Source of the DNA: Anaerolineales bacterium
GTDB lineage: Bacteria; Chloroflexota; Anaerolineae; Anaerolineales; UBA11657
NCBI GenBank assembly: GCA_947503585.1
Contig: CANNEJ010000094.1
Location: 1-6,366, forward strand
Direction: 5' to 3'
DNA length: 6,366 nt
The translations under genes and the position numbers were made by a program. Shown here in pieces: positions 6,088 to 6,366 of this stretch; position 1 is the first letter of the stretch; every line of letters starts with the position of its first letter. The notes under the pieces were generated by a model. It ran no database searches. It worked only from the letters and a program-made list of their open reading frames with translations, and was not told where the DNA came from.

Positions 6088-6116
6088 GGTGCGCTGGCGC
6101 ACCTGCCGGGCCGGCA
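6088..6116. terminator. Tandem hairpins between convergent genes, possible terminator
   Basis: GGTGCG-CTGG-CGCACC (6088-6103) is a six-pair stem with a four-base loop. It is followed directly by TGCCG-GGC-CGGCA (6104-6116), a five-pair stem. They lie midway between the stops of two converging genes, where a bidirectional terminator is expected. Neither is followed by a T-tract on either strand, so intrinsic termination would be inefficient. Confidence 0.35.
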
Positions 6117-6125
6117 CGACAGCTC

Positions 6126-6366
6126 TCACACTTCGCCGTGCAGCATTCCCAGCAGGCGGTCGAGCACCCGCGCACCATCAGCGCGCAAAGCGTTGTGCTC
6201 GTACTCATTGGTAACCCAAACCTTGCAGCCTTGAATTAGGCCGGCAGTTTGCTCGGCAAATGCCCGCTCCACATACATGTCATCCCAGTAGATGGTTGCC
6301 GCGACCGGCACCGTGTTTGACTGCAGCGCCTTGCGATCATACAGATCCGGCCACGCTGCAAACCCA
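6126..6366 (-). CDS. Alpha/beta hydrolase, prolyl-aminopeptidase type, C-terminal part
   Basis: The frame is open to the right edge; only the last 79 residues are visible and the start lies outside. The segment begins near AWPDLYDR and contains VPVAATIYWDDMYV (19-32) and VTNEYEHNALRADG (51-64). I recall this pattern from the C-terminus of bacterial alpha/beta hydrolases annotated as proline iminopeptidase, which release N-terminal proline from peptides. H57 of NEYEH sits where the catalytic histidine of the Ser-Asp-His triad is expected. The nucleophile and acid are off the window, so the substrate cannot be judged; a general hydrolase is possible. It converges on the lysine-rich protein gene, with 53 nt between the stops. 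Confidence 0.8.
   Translation of the reverse strand, partial: GFAAWPDLYDRKALQSNTVPVAATIYWDDMYVERAFAEQTAGLIQGCKVWVTNEYEHNALRADGARVLDRLLGMLHGEV

Overview
The window looks like a bacterial chromosome segment from a GC-rich proteobacterium. That placement is an inference. It rests on a bacterial-type homospermidine synthase, a lysine-rich H1/AlgP-like nucleoid protein, sigma-70-like promoter hexamers and heavy CTG use for leucine in the right-hand part. A betaproteobacterium would fit, but no marker here settles the phylum. There are no rRNA, tRNA, CRISPR or transposase genes.

Layout. Positions 1-588 have no convincing gene and are AT-rich (about 43% GC over 181-360 by hand count). At 589-2211 is a NAD-dependent family 4 glycoside hydrolase (GH4, MelA-like) with an unusual CHGV motif and a long basic C-terminal tail. 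A gap at 2212-2567 ends in a good promoter. At 2568-3323 is a CPBP-family intramembrane protease. At 3437-3649 (minus strand) is a small two-helix membrane protein, convergent with the protease. A divergent intergenic region (3665-3902) then leads to homospermidine synthase at 3903-5369. After a spacer holding a possible 37-codon ORF comes a bipolar acidic/lysine-rich nucleoid-type protein at 5608-6072. A C-terminal piece of an alpha/beta hydrolase of the prolyl-aminopeptidase type (6126-6366, minus strand) runs off the right edge.

How the genes relate. There is no clear multi-gene operon: each gene has its own intergenic region and most have a candidate promoter. The GH4 gene differs in leucine codon choice (CTC preferred) from homospermidine synthase (CTG preferred) and sits alone between low-GC non-coding flanks, which suggests separate acquisition. 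Homospermidine synthase and the lysine-rich protein are neighbours on the same strand. Both products are polycations that could bind nucleic acid, but a functional link is only a guess.

Most notable signals: (a) the GH4 active-site motif, which hints at a uronic-acid substrate rather than galactose; (b) -10 hexamers placed 6-9 nt before three start sites, suggesting leaderless or nearly leaderless mRNAs; (c) a near-perfect six-residue lysine repeat in the nucleoid protein joined to a strongly acidic head; (d) a five-codon mini-ORF butted against the homospermidine synthase start. I see no convincing novel multi-gene system in this window.
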